64,000 nucleotides of DNA from positions 23,968,020-24,032,019 of the forward strand of contig CM020620.1 in assembly GCA_009829735.1 (NCBI GenBank), read 5' to 3'. Both the position numbers and the translations under genes were made by a program. Numbering within the stretch: position 1 is the first letter of the stretch; every line of letters begins with the position of its first letter. Source of the DNA: Pyropia yezoensis (lineage: Eukaryota > Rhodophyta > Bangiophyceae > Bangiales > Bangiaceae). Below, one piece after another: positions 18,823 through 29,590 of this stretch. The notes below the pieces were generated by a model, which saw only the letters and a list, made by a program, of their open reading frames with translations, did no database searches and was not told the origin of the DNA.

Positions 18823-21141
18823 ATGGCGTCGCTGTCGCTGTCGTCCGAATCGCCCCGCGCGAGGCCGCCCCCGTCACCACCGCCCGCAACCACGTGCGAG
18901 CCGCTGGGCGGGCCAAGCTTGGCCGCCGACGGCGGTGGGGCGTGGGCGCTGCCGCAGCGGGTGGCGGTGTCCCCGGCTGGGAGCCCCCCGCCGTTGGTGG
19001 CACCCCCGCGGCGGGTGGCGGCGCCCGCGGGGGGGGCGCTGCGGGACTATGGAGAGGAGGAGGAGGAGGAGGAGCGGGGCGGGGGGGCGGTGGGGGAGGA
19101 CGTACCCGCCGGGCCGCCATCGCCCGACGGCCCCGCCGGGCGGCCATCGTCTGGCGGGCCAGCCGCCGCCGGTGGGGAGGGCGAGCCGTCGGTGCCGCCC
19201 CGGCGGGTGCTGCCGGTGGCGGCGACGGGGGAGGGGGTCGCCGCTGTTCACGGGGGGGGACGCACCCCCCCGAGCAGCGGCAAGGCGGCTGTGGGACGGG
19301 CGGGGCGGGTGACGTCCCGGCTGGCTTGTGCGGGCAGCGGCTCCCCGCCGGGCCAAGGTGCGGCCACCCCCCTCGGCCGCGGCGCGGTGACAAGGCCGGC
19401 GGGCGTGGCGGCCACTCTCGCCGGCCGCGCTGCCCGCAGCGGCAGTGGCAGCCCGCCGCTGGCGGCCGGCAGTCGCCTGGCAGAGGCGACAGCCGCTGGC
19501 CGGTCGCCCGCTGCCATCGGCGGGTGCCGCCACGGGCAGACGCCGCCGCGGTCGGCGCCGCCCGCCCCCGCGGGGTCCCCCGCCGCCGCCCCCACCCCAC
19601 CGCCGCCAGTGCCGTTGCCCCCGCCGGTGGACGCGTGGCCAGGGAGGCCCTGCGAGCGCAGCCCCCCCCCGTCCCCCCCCCCTTCGCCGCCGCCCCCCCC
19701 ACCGCCCCCCGTCGACACGTCACCCCGCCCCGGCGAGCACCCTGCCCTCCCCGCCGCTCGGGCAGAGGTAGCCCGCCTGGCCGCCGCGGCCGCGGCGCGT
19801 GCGGTCGAGGCGGACCGCCTCCGCGCGGCGCAGGTGGCGTCGGACGAGCGCCTCGCGGCACTCATTGTCGACGCCACCGCCGAGGCGGCGGCGGCAGAGG
19901 CGGACGCCGCTGAAGCTGCCGCCGCCGCCGCCGCCGCCGACGCGGCGGTGGCGGCGGTGGTGGCGGCGCAAGACGGCCTGGGCGGGGTGGGGGGGGGGGT
20001 GGCGCCCACCGTCAAGAGACACGTGCAAGGGCGGGAGGAGGGCGGGGGGGGGGCGGGGAGGGGGGCGGCTCCCCGCCCCTACGCCAGCGGTGGACAACGA
20101 TGGCCGGCAGCGGCGTCCGCGGCCGCGCCGACGCGGCTGCCGTGGCCGCCGCTGCCGGCGGGTGGACACCGCAGGCAGCGGCTGGCCACGGCGGGGGCTC
20201 CCCCCCTGCGGTGGTCCCCGTGGCCTCGGTTGTGGGCGGCGACCTCGACGCGGCCGCCCGTGTCGGCGCCCTCCGGCGGGCGCTCGTGTGTGCGGTCCAC
20301 CTGCCGTCTGGCGGTGGCGGCGGCGGCGGCATTGGCGGCGGCGGGGGGGCAGTCTCTGGCGGGGGCTGTGCTGGCGTCCGCGCCGCGTGGCTCCGCCTCT
20401 TTCCCTCTGTCGGCGGCGGCGTCTGCCCAGCCGCAGACGCCGCCCCCGCCGCTGGTGGGGCACCGCGTGTCGGCAGCAGCGGCGGCGGCGGCGGCCATGA
20501 CAGCGGCGGGAGCGGTGGTGGCTCTTCGCCCCGGCGGGCGGGCGGGGAGGAGGACCTTGCCGCCCTGCTGCGCTCCCTCCCCTGCCCTGCGGCGCTCGAT
20601 GGGGAGTGGGGTGAAGCCGCCGTCGCGGCGGTGGCTGCCGAGGTGGGGGGGGGGAGGGTGGGGGGGTCTCCTGGCGCCGCTTTGTGTCCTTTTACCACGC
20701 CACCCGGTCGCACCTGGCGTTTTGAGATTGCGCGGTGGGGGGGGGGGGGGGGGGGGGGGAGCGGGCGACGGCGTGGGGGGGGCTGGGCGGTCCCTGTGTG
20801 TGGGCTTGTGGTGGGTATGCCAGCGGCGGCCACGGGTGGCCTCGGGTGCGTGCTGCCGCTGCCTTTGCCGCTGCCGCTGCCGCTGCTTGACCCGTCTTGG
20901 GCGTCGCTGGGGCCGGGGACGGGGTTGTCCGCCGGCAGCAGGCAGCGGGTCACTACCGAAGGTGCGCCTCGCCGGGGGTGGCGCGCCCGCCGGCGCGCCC
21001 GCCGGCTGCGGGCGCGCCGCCGGTGGGGTGGCTGTGCTGACGCGACGCGGCTGGGGAGCGGCGCCAGTCCTTGAGCATGTCCGCTTTTGCGACCTGCGAC
21101 CGACGTCGGCGACGAGTGCCGGCCCCTTCCGTGGCCGCTGA
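18823..21141 (+). CDS. Uncharacterised Ala/Pro/Gly-rich coiled-coil protein (model uncertain)
   Basis: I do not recognise this gene. The ATG at 18823 starts MASLSLSSESPRARPP in a continuous frame to 21141 (772 aa). An acidic run (EEEEEEE) and Pro/Gly-rich linkers are followed by an Ala-rich helical stretch, about 19765-19980 (EVARLAAAAAARAVEADRL and following), that looks like a coiled coil. From about 20025 the better-looking protein sequence is in another frame (20100-21074). It includes AARVGALRRALVCAVHLPSG, EEDLAALLRSLPCPAALDG and FTTPPGRTWRFEIARWG. I therefore suspect two or more exons with an intron near 20020-20100 rather than one 772-aa frame. A coiled coil followed by a small globular domain recalls kinetochore-type architecture, but that is only a hint. 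Confidence 0.35.
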   Translation: MASLSLSSESPRARPPPSPPPATTCEPLGGPSLAADGGGAWALPQRVAVSPAGSPPPLVAPPRRVAAPAGGALRDYGEEEEEEERGGGAVGEDVPAGPPSPDGPAGRPSSGGPAAAGGEGEPSVPPRRVLPVAATGEGVAAVHGGGRTPPSSGKAAVGRAGRVTSRLACAGSGSPPGQGAATPLGRGAVTRPAGVAATLAGRAARSGSGSPPLAAGSRLAEATAAGRSPAAIGGCRHGQTPPRSAPPAPAGSPAAAPTPPPPVPLPPPVDAWPGRPCERSPPPSPPPSPPPPPPPPVDTSPRPGEHPALPAARAEVARLAAAAAARAVEADRLRAAQVASDERLAALIVDATAEAAAAEADAAEAAAAAAAADAAVAAVVAAQDGLGGVGGGVAPTVKRHVQGREEGGGGAGRGAAPRPYASGGQRWPAAASAAAPTRLPWPPLPAGGHRRQRLATAGAPPLRWSPWPRLWAATSTRPPVSAPSGGRSCVRSTCRLAVAAAAALAAAGGQSLAGAVLASAPRGSASFPLSAAASAQPQTPPPPLVGHRVSAAAAAAAAMTAAGAVVALRPGGRAGRRTLPPCCAPSPALRRSMGSGVKPPSRRWLPRWGGGGWGGLLAPLCVLLPRHPVAPGVLRLRGGGGGGGGGAGDGVGGAGRSLCVGLWWVCQRRPRVASGACCRCLCRCRCRCLTRLGRRWGRGRGCPPAAGSGSLPKVRLAGGGAPAGAPAGCGRAAGGVAVLTRRGWGAAPVLEHVRFCDLRPTSATSAGPFRGR

Positions 21142-22352
21142 GGGGGGGGCCTGGCAACCCGGGACGGCTGCCGCCGTTGTCACGTGGCGTCGTCCACACG
21201 GGGACGCGGGGGATGGGGGCTCGCCGGCACGCCTTGGCTCGCGGGCATGGGGAGGGGGCTCCGTGTTGGTGTGACGCGTCACCGCCGTCGGCAGACGTTG
21301 CCACGGGAGGGGCTTGGGGGGGGTGCCGTCCAAGCTAGCTCGGTGCGTCGTTGCCGCCACCGCCGCCGCCGTCGCCCCCTCCAAGCTCCCCCCCCACCAG
21401 TTCCACACTCCCGTGCCCACGCCCACCGCCCGCCCCGCTGCTTCTCCCCCGCATGCGGTGCATGACGCGTGGGGGTGTGTAGTGATCTCGCATCGGGGAC
21501 CCTTTCTTCCTGCTTTTTCTCTTTTCTTTCGGGCGGGGTTCATTGATGATCGTGCACCCCGTCTACATACGTCGCTCTTTTTGTCCCCATGCCTGCGGGG
21601 CTCGTGGCTGTTGACGGGAGGCTCTCCCGCCACGGCGTACTACCGCCAGCTGCGGTGGCCCTGACGCACCCACCAGCTGTTGCCGCCTGTGCCTACCGGC
21701 AGCCGGCCAGGAATCAGGCTACCCTGGCTTCTCTGCCAGCAGCTGTCTGCTGCCATCTCGTCGGCAGGCAGTCGCGGGCGAGATACCCGGCCGCCCGTCC
21801 CTTGCGCTTGCTCCATCGCCCCCCCACGCCTCTCCGTCCCAACAACTTTCCCTTCCGCCCGCTCCTCCGTCGGTCCGCCTTCTTGCCTGCCCCCTCACCC
21901 GCCGCTCCTCCATCGGGTCAAGCTGACCACCCTCTCCCGCCACCACTCCGCGGTGATGCGTTGAAAAACCCGCTCTTTTCGAGGAGAAATGTCAAACTGA
22001 ACGGTTTCATTTACAACTTCTGCAGGTTATTGTAGATTAGATTCCAGAAGCAGTTACAGTAAATGACGCACCCCTGTTGCTGTGGTGACCCACCGTGAGT
22101 AATTAAGTATACCCGCCCGTGCCTGCCGCACTCTGCTCATCAATGAAGTGCAGGATCCACAATACCTAACCCATCGTCGCTGACAGTAGTAGCAGCCTGC
22201 ATTCACCGCAATCGACCTCCAACCCTCGTCATCACTGTCCGTGCTTCGTCGCCGCGACTAATTTCCGTCTCTTACGAGCACCGCCCCCACGTTATCGCGT
22301 CCACTGTCCTCGTCGTCTTGCGAGTCAAAGTGTCGTGTGCGTACGAATCACT
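21142..22352. other. Region upstream of the M20 peptidase gene
   Basis: About 1.2 kb with no supported gene. From about 21960 to 22350 the base composition drops sharply in GC, with sequences such as GTAAATGACG and GAGTAATTAAGTATACC. This is the likely promoter and leader of the peptidase gene. I checked it for tRNA arms and found none. Confidence 0.4.
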
Positions 22353-24164
22353 ATGACGTCCTTAACGGCGGGGGCCCCGTCGGGGTTCCGGCCCTGGTGG
22401 CGGCGGCGGAGTAGCCGTATTGCCCGCCCGGCGCTGGCCGTGTCGCTCTGCTTAGTTGCGGCGCTGGCTCGTCGGGCGGGCGCGGCGGCGACCACCACCG
22501 ATGCCACCACCACCACCACTGCCTCCTCCACCACCTCCTCCTCATTCTCTTCCAACACCACCCCCACTGGCACCGACGCGTCCGTGGGCGCTGAAGTCGC
22601 TGCGCTGTCGACGAACTTCACGGCCGTGGACGGCTGGCTGGAACGCCACCGTCCGACACACCTAGACGCCCTCAAGGACCTGCTGCGCATCCCATCCATT
22701 TCTGCCTTGTCGTCCCATGCGCCCGACGTGCGGGCCGCCGGTGAATGGACCGCCGCGTATGCCACCTCGCTGGGATTCCGCAATGCCGAGGTGCTCGAGA
22801 CGGGTGGCCACCCAGTCGTCTATGCCGACTGGCTGGACGAGGCCGACCCGTCCAAGCCGACAGTGTTGCTCTATGGCCACTTTGACGTCCAGCCGGTGGA
22901 CCCCGAGGAGCTGTGGGTGAGCCCCCCCTTTGAGCCCACCGTCCGCGACGGCAACCTGTACGCGCGGGGTGCCAGCGACGACAAGGGCAATATGATGGCG
23001 ATGATGGTGGGCGTGGCGGCGCTGCTCGCTTCGGGCAATGGGGGCCTGCCCGTCAATGTCAAGCTTCTGCTGGAGGGCCAGGAGGAGATTGGGAGCCCCC
23101 AGATGCCTGCCTTCTTGGCCGCCCACGGCAGCCGGTGGGCGGCCGACTATGCCTTTTCCGCCGACGGCGGGCAGGTCACATCGGGGCCGCCGGGCATTTG
23201 CTTAGGCCTCCGCGGCAGTGTGGCGGTGGAGCTGACCGTCACTGGCGCGACGGGGGACCTGCACAGCGGCACGTATGGGGGTGCCATCCAAAACCCGCTT
23301 CACGCGCTTGCCAAGCTGCTTGCCGGCCTCCACGACCCCAGGACGGGGGCCATTGCCGTCGACGGCTTTTATGAGCACGTCGACGCGCTGACCGCCAAGG
23401 AGCGGGCGGTGCTGGCCGCGCTGCCCGTCACCGAGGCCGACTGGCTGGCGAGTATTGGCGCGTCGGCGGCGGTGGGCGAGGCGGGCTATACCTCCCACGA
23501 GCGTACGATGGTGCGGCCGAGCCTGGACGTGGTCGGCATGGTCGGCGGCTTTACCGGCGAGGGCCTCAAGACGGTCCTCCCCGCGCGGGCGAGCGCCAAG
23601 GTCAGCTGCCGGCTGGTGCCGGCGCAGGTGCCCGAGGATATTGCGGCCAAGATTGCCGCGCACGTGGCCGCCCACACCCCCCCCGGCGTGAGCGTGGAGG
23701 TAACCCGCCTGCCCTTTGTGGCCGTCCCCTACGCCATGCCCCGCGAGTCGACGGCCAACACCGCCGCCGCGGCGGTCCTGGCCGACCTCTACGCCGTCCC
23801 CGTGGGCGACGTGTTTTACTACCGGATGGGCGGGAGCATCCCGGTGGTGTCGCTCATCCAGCGGCACCTCGGCCTCGACACGACGCTGTTTGCGTTTGGG
23901 GCGGCCGACGAGGCGGTGCACGCGCCCAACGAGTACTTTCGGCTGGCCAGCTGGGACCGCGCCACCCGCGCCTACCCGCGGCTGCTTGTGCGGCTGGCCG
24001 AGGAGCACCGCCGCGCGGCCGCGGCCACGGGGGCCGCGGGGAGGGCGCCCCCCGCACAGCGGACGATGGGGGAGGAAGTGGCGGCGTCGGCAGCGGGCGC
24101 CGACGGCGACGTGCAGGCGGCCGCAGAGGGGCTGGTCAGCGGCGGCGGGAAGGACGACTTGTGA
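22353..24164 (+). CDS. Secreted M20-family metallopeptidase (dipeptidase-like)
   Basis: A 603-aa zinc exopeptidase of the M20 family, closest in pattern to the carnosinase/CNDP-like and bacterial dipeptidases that cleave dipeptides or short peptides from the N-terminus. Metal ligands and catalytic residues are present in order: H176 and D178 in GHFDVQPVDP, bridging D209 in GASDDKGN, catalytic E244 and ligand E245 in EGQEEIGSP, an Asp in FSADGG, and H523 in EAVHAPNEYF. The dimerisation domain occupies the middle (LRGSVAVELTVTGATGDLHSG onward), so the enzyme looks intact. The ATG at 22353 is followed by basic residues and a hydrophobic stretch (about 30-48, PALAVSLCLVAALA), a signal peptide or anchor. 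A Thr/Ser linker and the catalytic region follow. The C-terminus adds about 50 Ala/Gly-rich residues. No introns are needed. Confidence 0.93.
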   Translation: MTSLTAGAPSGFRPWWRRRSSRIARPALAVSLCLVAALARRAGAAATTTDATTTTTASSTTSSSFSSNTTPTGTDASVGAEVAALSTNFTAVDGWLERHRPTHLDALKDLLRIPSISALSSHAPDVRAAGEWTAAYATSLGFRNAEVLETGGHPVVYADWLDEADPSKPTVLLYGHFDVQPVDPEELWVSPPFEPTVRDGNLYARGASDDKGNMMAMMVGVAALLASGNGGLPVNVKLLLEGQEEIGSPQMPAFLAAHGSRWAADYAFSADGGQVTSGPPGICLGLRGSVAVELTVTGATGDLHSGTYGGAIQNPLHALAKLLAGLHDPRTGAIAVDGFYEHVDALTAKERAVLAALPVTEADWLASIGASAAVGEAGYTSHERTMVRPSLDVVGMVGGFTGEGLKTVLPARASAKVSCRLVPAQVPEDIAAKIAAHVAAHTPPGVSVEVTRLPFVAVPYAMPRESTANTAAAAVLADLYAVPVGDVFYYRMGGSIPVVSLIQRHLGLDTTLFAFGAADEAVHAPNEYFRLASWDRATRAYPRLLVRLAEEHRRAAAATGAAGRAPPAQRTMGEEVAASAAGADGDVQAAAEGLVSGGGKDDL

Positions 24165-24608
24165 GCTGGGCCGTCGCGTGTGCCCCGGTCCCACGCTGTG
24201 TTTTTTTCTCTTTTGTGATGTCCTTGTCATTTTCCCTTTTTTTTGTGGTGTCTTTGTCCTTGCTTCTTTGGTCGTCTCTGCCGTCAATGGGCTGGAGTCG
24301 CCGTCACGGCCGTTTTAAGAATGCGTCATCATGCGTAAGCTACCCGTGGTCTCATGGGCGGGAGGCCCCCCTCGTGAGAGCAGCAAAAAAAAAGAAAGAA
24401 GAATATTAAAGAGCGCAGCAGACGACACGCAAGCGCGCTAAGCGACCGCCCAGGGGCCGGCCACCCTCCCCCCCACGCACCTCGCGCACAGACGGGAGGC
24501 GGCGGTAAGCAACGCGCAGCGCAGGGACGCAGGGACGCAAGGCCGCAGCAGCGGGGAGGGGCCAGCAAAACGCACCGACCGCCAAGCCCCCGTGTGGCGT
24601 CCCCCCCT
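24165..24608. other. Convergent intergenic region (M20 and zinc-finger genes)
   Basis: About 440 bp between convergent genes, with T-rich sequence just past the M20 stop (about 24200-24250) and an A-rich block with AATATTAAAG at 24385-24412. These are likely 3' UTR ends. No gene is seen. Confidence 0.5.
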
Positions 24609-26081
24609 TTACCCGACGCCCCGCCCCCGGCCGCCCCCCCCCGCCGCCGCCGGCTCTGAGGCAGCCGCCCCGGCGGCGGCGGTGGCGGCGGCGGTGGCGG
24701 CGGTGGCGGCGGCGGCGGCGGCGGCGGCGGCCGGGTGTTTGGCGGCCACGTGCTTGCGGAGGACGCTGGCCCAGCCAAAGCGGGCGCCACACACCCCACA
24801 CCCATACTTGCGCAGCCGCTGGTGGGTGGTCTCGGTGTGCTTGCGCAGGTGGTCCCGCTGCTGAAAGGCCGACCCGCACAGCCCACAGCCGTACGGCCGC
24901 TGCGCCAGGTGCACCGCCCGCACGTGGCGGTTGAGGTTGAAGCGCTCGCCAAAGGCGCGGCCGCACCGCCCGCACGGGTGGGTCTTGGCCTTGGCCGCCC
25001 GGGACGTGCGCCGGGGGGTGGAGGAGGGGGGTGGGGGGCGAGGGGGGGGGGGGGCGCGGCGGCGGCCGCGGCGGCGGCAGCGGCGGCGGCGGCGGCGGCG
25101 GCGGCGGAGGCGGCGGCGGCGGCCGCGGCGTGAGCGGGGGGGGGGGGGGGGGCGGGGGGGGTGGGGGGGGGAGGATGGGCGCGCCGTCGTCCGCGTGACA
25201 CCCCCGATGGGGGGGAGGCGCGCCGGGCGGCGACCCCCACACGCCCGTCCATTGCGGCGGTGGCCCGCCGGCGGCTGCCGCCCGCCCGCCAATGCTGCCA
25301 CCACCTCCGCCGCCACCGCTGCTACCACCTCCGCCGCCACTGCTGCCACCACCTCCACCGCCGCCGCCGCCGCCACCACCCCCCCCACAGCCGGCACCCC
25401 CACCCCCAGCGGCCGCCGCCGCCGGTCTGGCAGCGTTCATCCCGCCGCCCCCCCCCCCCCGCGGGCGCCCAGCCAGCTATGCGCCCCCGCCCCTGCGGCC
25501 GACGGCGGCGCCGCGGCGGCCGCCACGGCGGCGGCGGCGGGGGCAGCCCAGCCGCCGCCCCCCCCCCCGGCGGGCGCCCCCCCCCCCGCCGGCCGCACCA
25601 GCCGCAGCGGCGGGAGGGCCACCCACGGGGGGGCGCCGCCCCCCCCCCCGTGCGGGCGGGGGGGTGCCCCCGTGCCCGCACGCGGCGGCGGCGGCGGCAG
25701 CCGTGACGCCAGCGGGCGGCACGCGTCCATGGCGGGGGGGAGGGTCACCAGCGGCAGCGGCAGCGGCGGCGGCGGCAGCGTCCCCGTCTGGCGGGTGCCA
25801 CCGCCGGGGGGGACCCCGCGGCCGCCCGCCCCCAGCGGCGGCAGCGCCAGCGGCGGCAGCGGCGGCCGCGGCAGGCCGCCCACCCCACCACCCCGCGGCC
25901 GCCGACGGGCGGGGGGGGTGCCCCCCGCCGCGGCTGCCGCCGCGCCGGCCGGGGACCCCACCGGCGACGTGGCCGCAGCGTCCCGGGAGGACCACCCGCC
26001 GCCGCCACCGTCGCGGGGGCCAGCCCCCCCAGGGGCGCCGACAGCCGCAGGGGCGGCGGGGGGGAGGGCGGCCTCCCTACC

Positions 26082-26121
<40 letters not shown>

Positions 26122-26642
26122 TCCGCTCGCAGGCGCACCGGCAACAGCGGCCCCTCCCCGCGGGCGCGCGGCGACGTGAGGGGCGCCACCGTGACGGGCG
26201 GGGGGGGGTGCGGGGGCCAGCCGCCGCGGCGCGGGGGCGCCGCCGCCGCCGCCGCGGCCGCCGACGGGGGCACCCGGAGCGGCGGGAGTCTCACGGGGGG
26301 GGGGGGGGGGGGCGGCGCGCCGCCGGCAGCGACGGCGCCCCAGGGGGCCCACCGCCCACCGCCGCCGCCGCCGCCAATGCCGCCACCGCCGCCGCCGCCG
26401 CCGCCACCGCCGCCACCGCCGCTGCCGCCGCCGCTGCCACTACCGCCGCCGCCGCCGCCGCCGCCGCCGTCACCGCCGCCGCCGCCGCTGCTGTCGGCGG
26501 CGGCGGCAGCCCAGACGCCCACCGGCGACAGCGGGCTGGTGGGCACCCCCCCCGGGACGGTGGGCGGGCGGCCTGGGGAGCCCGCCGTCAGCCGCGGGGC
26601 GGCGTGCGCTTGGAGGAAGAGGGAGAAGCCGTCGGTGGGCAT
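24609..26642 (-). CDS. C2H2 zinc-finger protein with long Gly/Pro/Ala-rich N-terminus (model interrupted)
   Basis: A likely DNA-binding nuclear protein. The C-terminal part has three classic C-X2-C-X12-H-X4-H fingers in tandem: CGRCGRAFGERFNLNRHVRAVH style, then CGLCGSAFQQRDHL and CGVCGARFGWASVL, joined by short linkers. After them comes an Ala run and the stop at 24609. Upstream, the same reading frame is open from an ATG at 26642 (MPTDGFSLFLQAH), encoding about 400 Gly/Pro/Ala-rich residues. It meets one in-frame TGA at 25439-25437 and is then open again into the fingers. Either a short intron removes the stop or the assembly is wrong in these homopolymer tracts; I cannot place the splice sites. 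The fingers are certain. That the N-terminal part belongs to the same gene is inferred from the shared frame. Confidence 0.65.
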
Positions 26643-28780
26643 GGTGGGTGGCCCCCACAACGCGAGGCAGGAAGAGCGGTGGTGGGGGGGGTAGGGGGGG
26701 GGGGGGGGAGGGAGAAGGATAGAGAGGAAAAGAGGCAGGGAAAGGCGGGGCTTGGTGGACGGGGGGGGGGGGGGGGACGGGGGGGGTTGCGAAAGTCCAG
26801 GAGCCCTTCTTGGCAGCGTCGTTGCTGTTGTTAGAGAGGAGGAGGAGGGGCGGCTGGGGGGGGGGAGGAAGTGGGGCAGCGGGGGGGCGGCTGGCGCCAA
26901 AAGCGGGGCAAGCCCCAACGGCCGGCGGCCGTGACCGTCAAGAAGAGGGGGAAGGGGGCGGGACGGGCACAGCGCCGCGCGCCGCAGCAACCGCTGGGGA
27001 GGAGGTGCGCTGGGACGCCCCGCCGCCGCACGGCGCACCGAAAACGGGCGGGGGCACCCGCCGGTGGGGCGGCGACCACCCCCACCCCCGACCGGGGCGG
27101 CGGCAAAAAAAAAAAAACAACTACAGGTGGCGGCGGGTGGGCGCAGCCAACGAGGCGGCCAACGTGGCGGCGGGGGTACGTCCCGCCCCGCCCCTTCCTC
27201 CCACCCACCCCCCCCCTCCCCCCCCCGACGCCACCCCACCGCCGCAGGCGGCGGTCCCCCCCAACCCACCCCCCCACCCACTCACCCACCCACCCACCCA
27301 CCCACCCCACGCGGGGCACCGCGTCGCGTCGCGTCGCGTCGCGTCGCACGTGCAGGGCGTAGGGGGGGCGGGTGGGGTGGGGGGGGGGGGCAGAGCGTCA
27401 GGACCGGGGGGAGGGGGGGGGGGTGGGGGGGGGCCGACGACGGCCGACGGGCAGCCGGCCAAGGGGGGACAGGACGGCGGCGGTGGCGGGGGGGGGGGGG
27501 GACGTGGGGAGCCGCCGCCGCCACACCGCCGCACCACAGTGGCGCCGACCGGGGAGGGGAGGGGACGGGGGAGGGGGAAGGGGAAGGGGAAGGGGAAGGG
27601 GAGAGGGTGGGGGTGAGCGGGTGGGGACACGGTGCCGGGCAGCACGCGGGTTGAACGAGCGCGCGGGCTGGGGGGGGGCGGGGGGGGTGGGGGCCAAGAT
27701 GTACGGGCGTGTCGGGACACGGCGCCGTCGACGTTGTCGGGTTGGGCGGTGGCGGTGGCGGCGGGGGGGGGGGGGGGGGCGGGGGCTCTTTTCAACGCTG
27801 GCACCTCGCACCCTCCCCCCCCCCTTCCCCCACCCCACGGCGCGCGGTCGACGGGGCACGGCGACGGCAGCGGCGACGGCAGCGGCAGTGGCGGCGGTGA
27901 TGGCGGTGGCGGTGGTGGGGGCCCCCTGTCGGCGACAGGCAGCAGTGCACACGCGGCCGCCCACACCCCCCCCCCCCCACCACCTCTCCCCACCACCTCT
28001 CCCCCCCCGGCGGCAAAAGCGGCTCTTGACGAGCCCCCCCCCCCCCCTCCCCCCCCCCACACAGCCCGTGGCGCGCTACCGACGGCCGCGCGCGTCAGCG
28101 GCGGGAGATGGCCGCCGGGAGATGAAGGACAGCAGGGGGGCGGGGGGGGGTGGGCGCAGAGGGTTTTTGCGGCCAGCACAGTATATAGCCGGTGGGAGGA
28201 GGAGGAGCGGGGGCGGGCGGGCGGGGGTGGGCCCAAGCGCCGACGCTGCCCCGCCCGCGGGGTGTGGCCACGGGCGGCGGCGGCACCCCCCCCCCCCCAC
28301 CCCCCGCTCCACGCGCGCAACTAGTGGTGGTGGTGGTGGTGGCCGCCGGGTGGTGTGCGCACCGCGTGTGCGCCGCGTGAGCGGGGGGGGGAGCGGGGGA
28401 CAGGGGGGGGGGGTGGGGGTGGAGGTGGAAAGAGGGGGCCCGCCGGCCGAGGAGGAGAGGCGTCTGGGGGGGGGGGGTCCCAGGTGCGGGAAGGCGTCCA
28501 CCGGGGGGGGGGGGGGGTGGGGGGGGAGGGTGGGGGGGGGGGTGGGAGGGAAAACACACAGAGGGGCGGTGCGGGAGGGAGGGAGGGAGGGAGGGGGTGG
28601 GGGGGGGGGGTGGTGCCAGCGGGGGACGCTGCAAACCCACACGGCCAGGGGAGGAGGAGGGGGGGACGGCCGTCCGCTCTGTATGGACGGGTGTGTCCGC
28701 CGCGGCAGTGGCCGGCGGCGGCGGCCGCGGCGGCAGCGGCGGCAGCGGCAGCGGCGGCAGCAGCGGCGGGCGGCGGCGGC
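26643..28780. other. G/C-tract and microsatellite-rich region, no supported gene
   Basis: Long G or C runs and simple repeats dominate. They include (CCCA)n at about 27267-27306, five tandem GCGTC at 27321-27347, (GGGGAA)n at about 27574-27604, (GTG)n at 28323-28343 and (GGGA)n at about 28573-28596. All six frames stay open here only because of composition. Protein-like sequence is absent. Confidence 0.6.
27321..27347. repeat. (GCGTC)5 pentanucleotide repeat
   Basis: Five perfect tandem copies of GCGTC plus GC. They directly follow a CCCA tetranucleotide run at about 27267-27306. Confidence 0.9.
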
Positions 28781-29280
28781 NNNNNNNNNNNNNNNNNNNN
28801 NNNNNNNNNNNNNNNNNNNNNNNNNNNNNNNNNNNNNNNNNNNNNNNNNNNNNNNNNNNNNNNNNNNNNNNNNNNNNNNNNNNNNNNNNNNNNNNNNNNN
28901 NNNNNNNNNNNNNNNNNNNNNNNNNNNNNNNNNNNNNNNNNNNNNNNNNNNNNNNNNNNNNNNNNNNNNNNNNNNNNNNNNNNNNNNNNNNNNNNNNNNN
29001 NNNNNNNNNNNNNNNNNNNNNNNNNNNNNNNNNNNNNNNNNNNNNNNNNNNNNNNNNNNNNNNNNNNNNNNNNNNNNNNNNNNNNNNNNNNNNNNNNNNN
29101 NNNNNNNNNNNNNNNNNNNNNNNNNNNNNNNNNNNNNNNNNNNNNNNNNNNNNNNNNNNNNNNNNNNNNNNNNNNNNNNNNNNNNNNNNNNNNNNNNNNN
29201 NNNNNNNNNNNNNNNNNNNNNNNNNNNNNNNNNNNNNNNNNNNNNNNNNNNNNNNNNNNNNNNNNNNNNNNNNNNNNNNN
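28781..29280. other. Assembly gap, exactly 500 N
   Basis: Five hundred unspecified bases, flanked on the left by GGC/GCA repeats and on the right by a cytosine-rich stretch and a long A-tract. The round length suggests a scaffold spacer of unknown true size. Any frame crossing it is meaningless. Confidence 0.98.
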
Positions 29281-29559
29281 TGTCGCCTTCCCAGCCCCCC
29301 CCGGCCCGCGCAAAAAAAAAAAGAAAAAAAAAAAAAAAGGGGGACATTCGCGACCGCTGGCTGCCCGGCGGGGCCCACGGCCGCCCTGTTCGTGGCCCGC
29401 TCCAACGGCGTTGCGTCAGAGGGACTCGGGAAGAGTTTGGGGATGTCCCCTGCCACCGGACACCCGTCGGGCTGCGGTGTGCCTGCAGCACGTTGCAGCT
29501 AGCGGGGGGGGGGCGGGGGGGTAGGGGGGGGGGGGTGGGGGTCCCAACGGGGGGAAGGG

Positions 29560-29590
<31 letters not shown>

